24,303 nt of DNA, taken from assembly GCA_964425745.1 (NCBI GenBank), contig CAYRNW010000033.1:1-24303 (forward strand). Direction: 5' to 3'. Under the pieces are notes generated by a model. That model saw only the letters and a list, made by a program, of their open reading frames with translations. It was not told the DNA's origin and did no database searches. Every line of letters begins with the position of its first letter. Positions within the stretch are counted from its first letter, which is position 1. Shown piece after piece: positions 23,765 through 24,303 of this stretch. A program made the translations under genes and the position numbers. The DNA comes from CALCNS01 sp964425745 (lineage in GTDB: Bacteria > Bacillota > JAAYKD01).

Positions 23765-24303
23765 CCTTTCTTTCAAAACTAATTAATTTTTTTACAATTA
23801 AATAAACCATTTAAAGATTAGTCTCTGTCCCGTTACACCGCTCAACCCGTCACCAACTATGCACAACCAATGCGATCAGCATGCTCATTAAACGACGGTA
23901 GTACGCTCAACCTCATACGTAGCGAAACCGCTCTTCGTTAGCACGGTAAACGCACTAACTGTGCTAGGCAAACCCATAGAACCGTCCCCACCTATAACCT
24001 AAAACACCCCAGCGCGAAAAGCTTCCTGCAGGGCGACTTAGACCGCAGGTCTTCAGAGCCCGGAAGGATCTTTTCGTGCCTACCCGAAAGGATTTTTGAG
24101 CGAAAAATGTGCGTTCCTTTGAAACCGAAAACCAGTACTTAGGACAAAATTCCCGTCCTCCCCCTCCCCCTCCTCCCCCGCTTCCCCTCAAATCCCTACC
24201 GTCTCCATTCACCCCCGCGCCAAACCACCATATGACAAAATCATCCCTATCGTTTACACTCACCTTGTCATCGGGCCCGGTGTCAAACACAAACTGAAAG
24301 GAA
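23765..24303. other. Intergenic tail, GC-rich at its right end, no convincing gene
   Basis: No gene with a plausible start and composition is visible. A minus-strand open frame of 108 codons (24290-23964) has a run of eight Gly from the poly-C tract and odd composition, so I do not call it. A short inverted repeat TAGCAC/GTGCTA (23939-23944 and 23961-23966) and AGACC/GGTCT around 24040 are small hairpins of unknown meaning. The rightmost 300 bp are visibly more C-rich than the rest of the window. Confidence 0.5.
24160..24187 (-). other. G-quadruplex-capable G-run cluster
   Basis: On the plus strand four C-runs of 4-5 bases (24160-24164, 24166-24170, 24175-24179, 24184-24187) are separated by 1, 4 and 4 bases. 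The minus strand therefore matches the G3+N1-7 quadruplex pattern. It may also be a site of poor sequence quality or recombination. Confidence 0.55.

Noticed and set aside
23964..24290. Minus-strand 108-codon open frame with an eight-glycine run
   Set aside because: The glycines come from a poly-C tract, the composition is abnormal and no family or good start signal is visible.
1..24303. CRISPR arrays, tRNA or rRNA genes
   Set aside because: I saw no regularly spaced short repeats and no tRNA- or rRNA-like segments; the only tandem repeats are the coding 120-bp units.

Overview
The window looks like a piece of an AT-rich Bacillota (Firmicutes, probably clostridial) chromosome. Nearly every gene has a strong GGAGG-type ribosome binding site, the intergenic DNA is AT-rich, and the left part carries families common in that phylum: a copper-amine-oxidase-N-type surface domain, a zinc-ribbon/TM2 protein and an IS3-type element. 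This assignment is inference; no rRNA, tRNA or other taxonomic marker is present.

Left region (1-4.1 kb), all minus strand. An IS3-family element runs off the window edge. Its outer end lies at about 329 and truncates a small zinc-ribbon gene. Next come a DUF2971 protein, a small membrane protein with an Ada-like Cys cluster, a zinc-ribbon/TM2 pseudogene (one in-frame TAG plus one frameshift), and a secreted protein with a Cu-amine-oxidase-N domain, three 40-residue repeats and a transglutaminase-like domain. An AT-rich gap of about 490 bp follows.

Middle region (4.1-15.4 kb). A plus-strand gene of unknown function (486 codons) converges on a minus-strand SbcD/SbcC pair of the YhaO/YhaN type, with a perfect hairpin between them. 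Upstream of sbcD are two very small ORFs and a large LRR/DUF4132 protein. About 900 bp of decayed coding DNA comes next and includes the first 29 codons of an S9-type peptidase. Beyond it is an OLD-like AAA ATPase whose TOPRIM-like domain appears to have lost its DxD metal ligands.

Right region (15.4-24.3 kb). Two large, nearly abutting minus-strand genes form the main system. The first encodes a 1162-residue protein with no recognised enzyme domain but two C-terminal HhH/alpha-CTD-like modules. The second encodes a helicase of about 1560 residues with DEAH-box and DUF1998 features. The size, order and architecture resemble the two-gene Druantia type III anti-phage system (DruH + DruE). The ATPase gene lies 58 bp downstream and may be a third member of the operon.

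Two features stand out. First, a promoter-leader sequence of about 105 bp upstream of the druH-like gene has a partly decayed direct copy 19.8 kb away at 3841-3944, so the two copies bracket the SbcCD-DUF4132-ATPase-Druantia block. Second, a near-perfect palindrome of about 53 bp lies just inside the druH-like coding region. A reasonable reading is a defence/DNA-repair island assembled in steps, with decayed genes and an IS at its edges.
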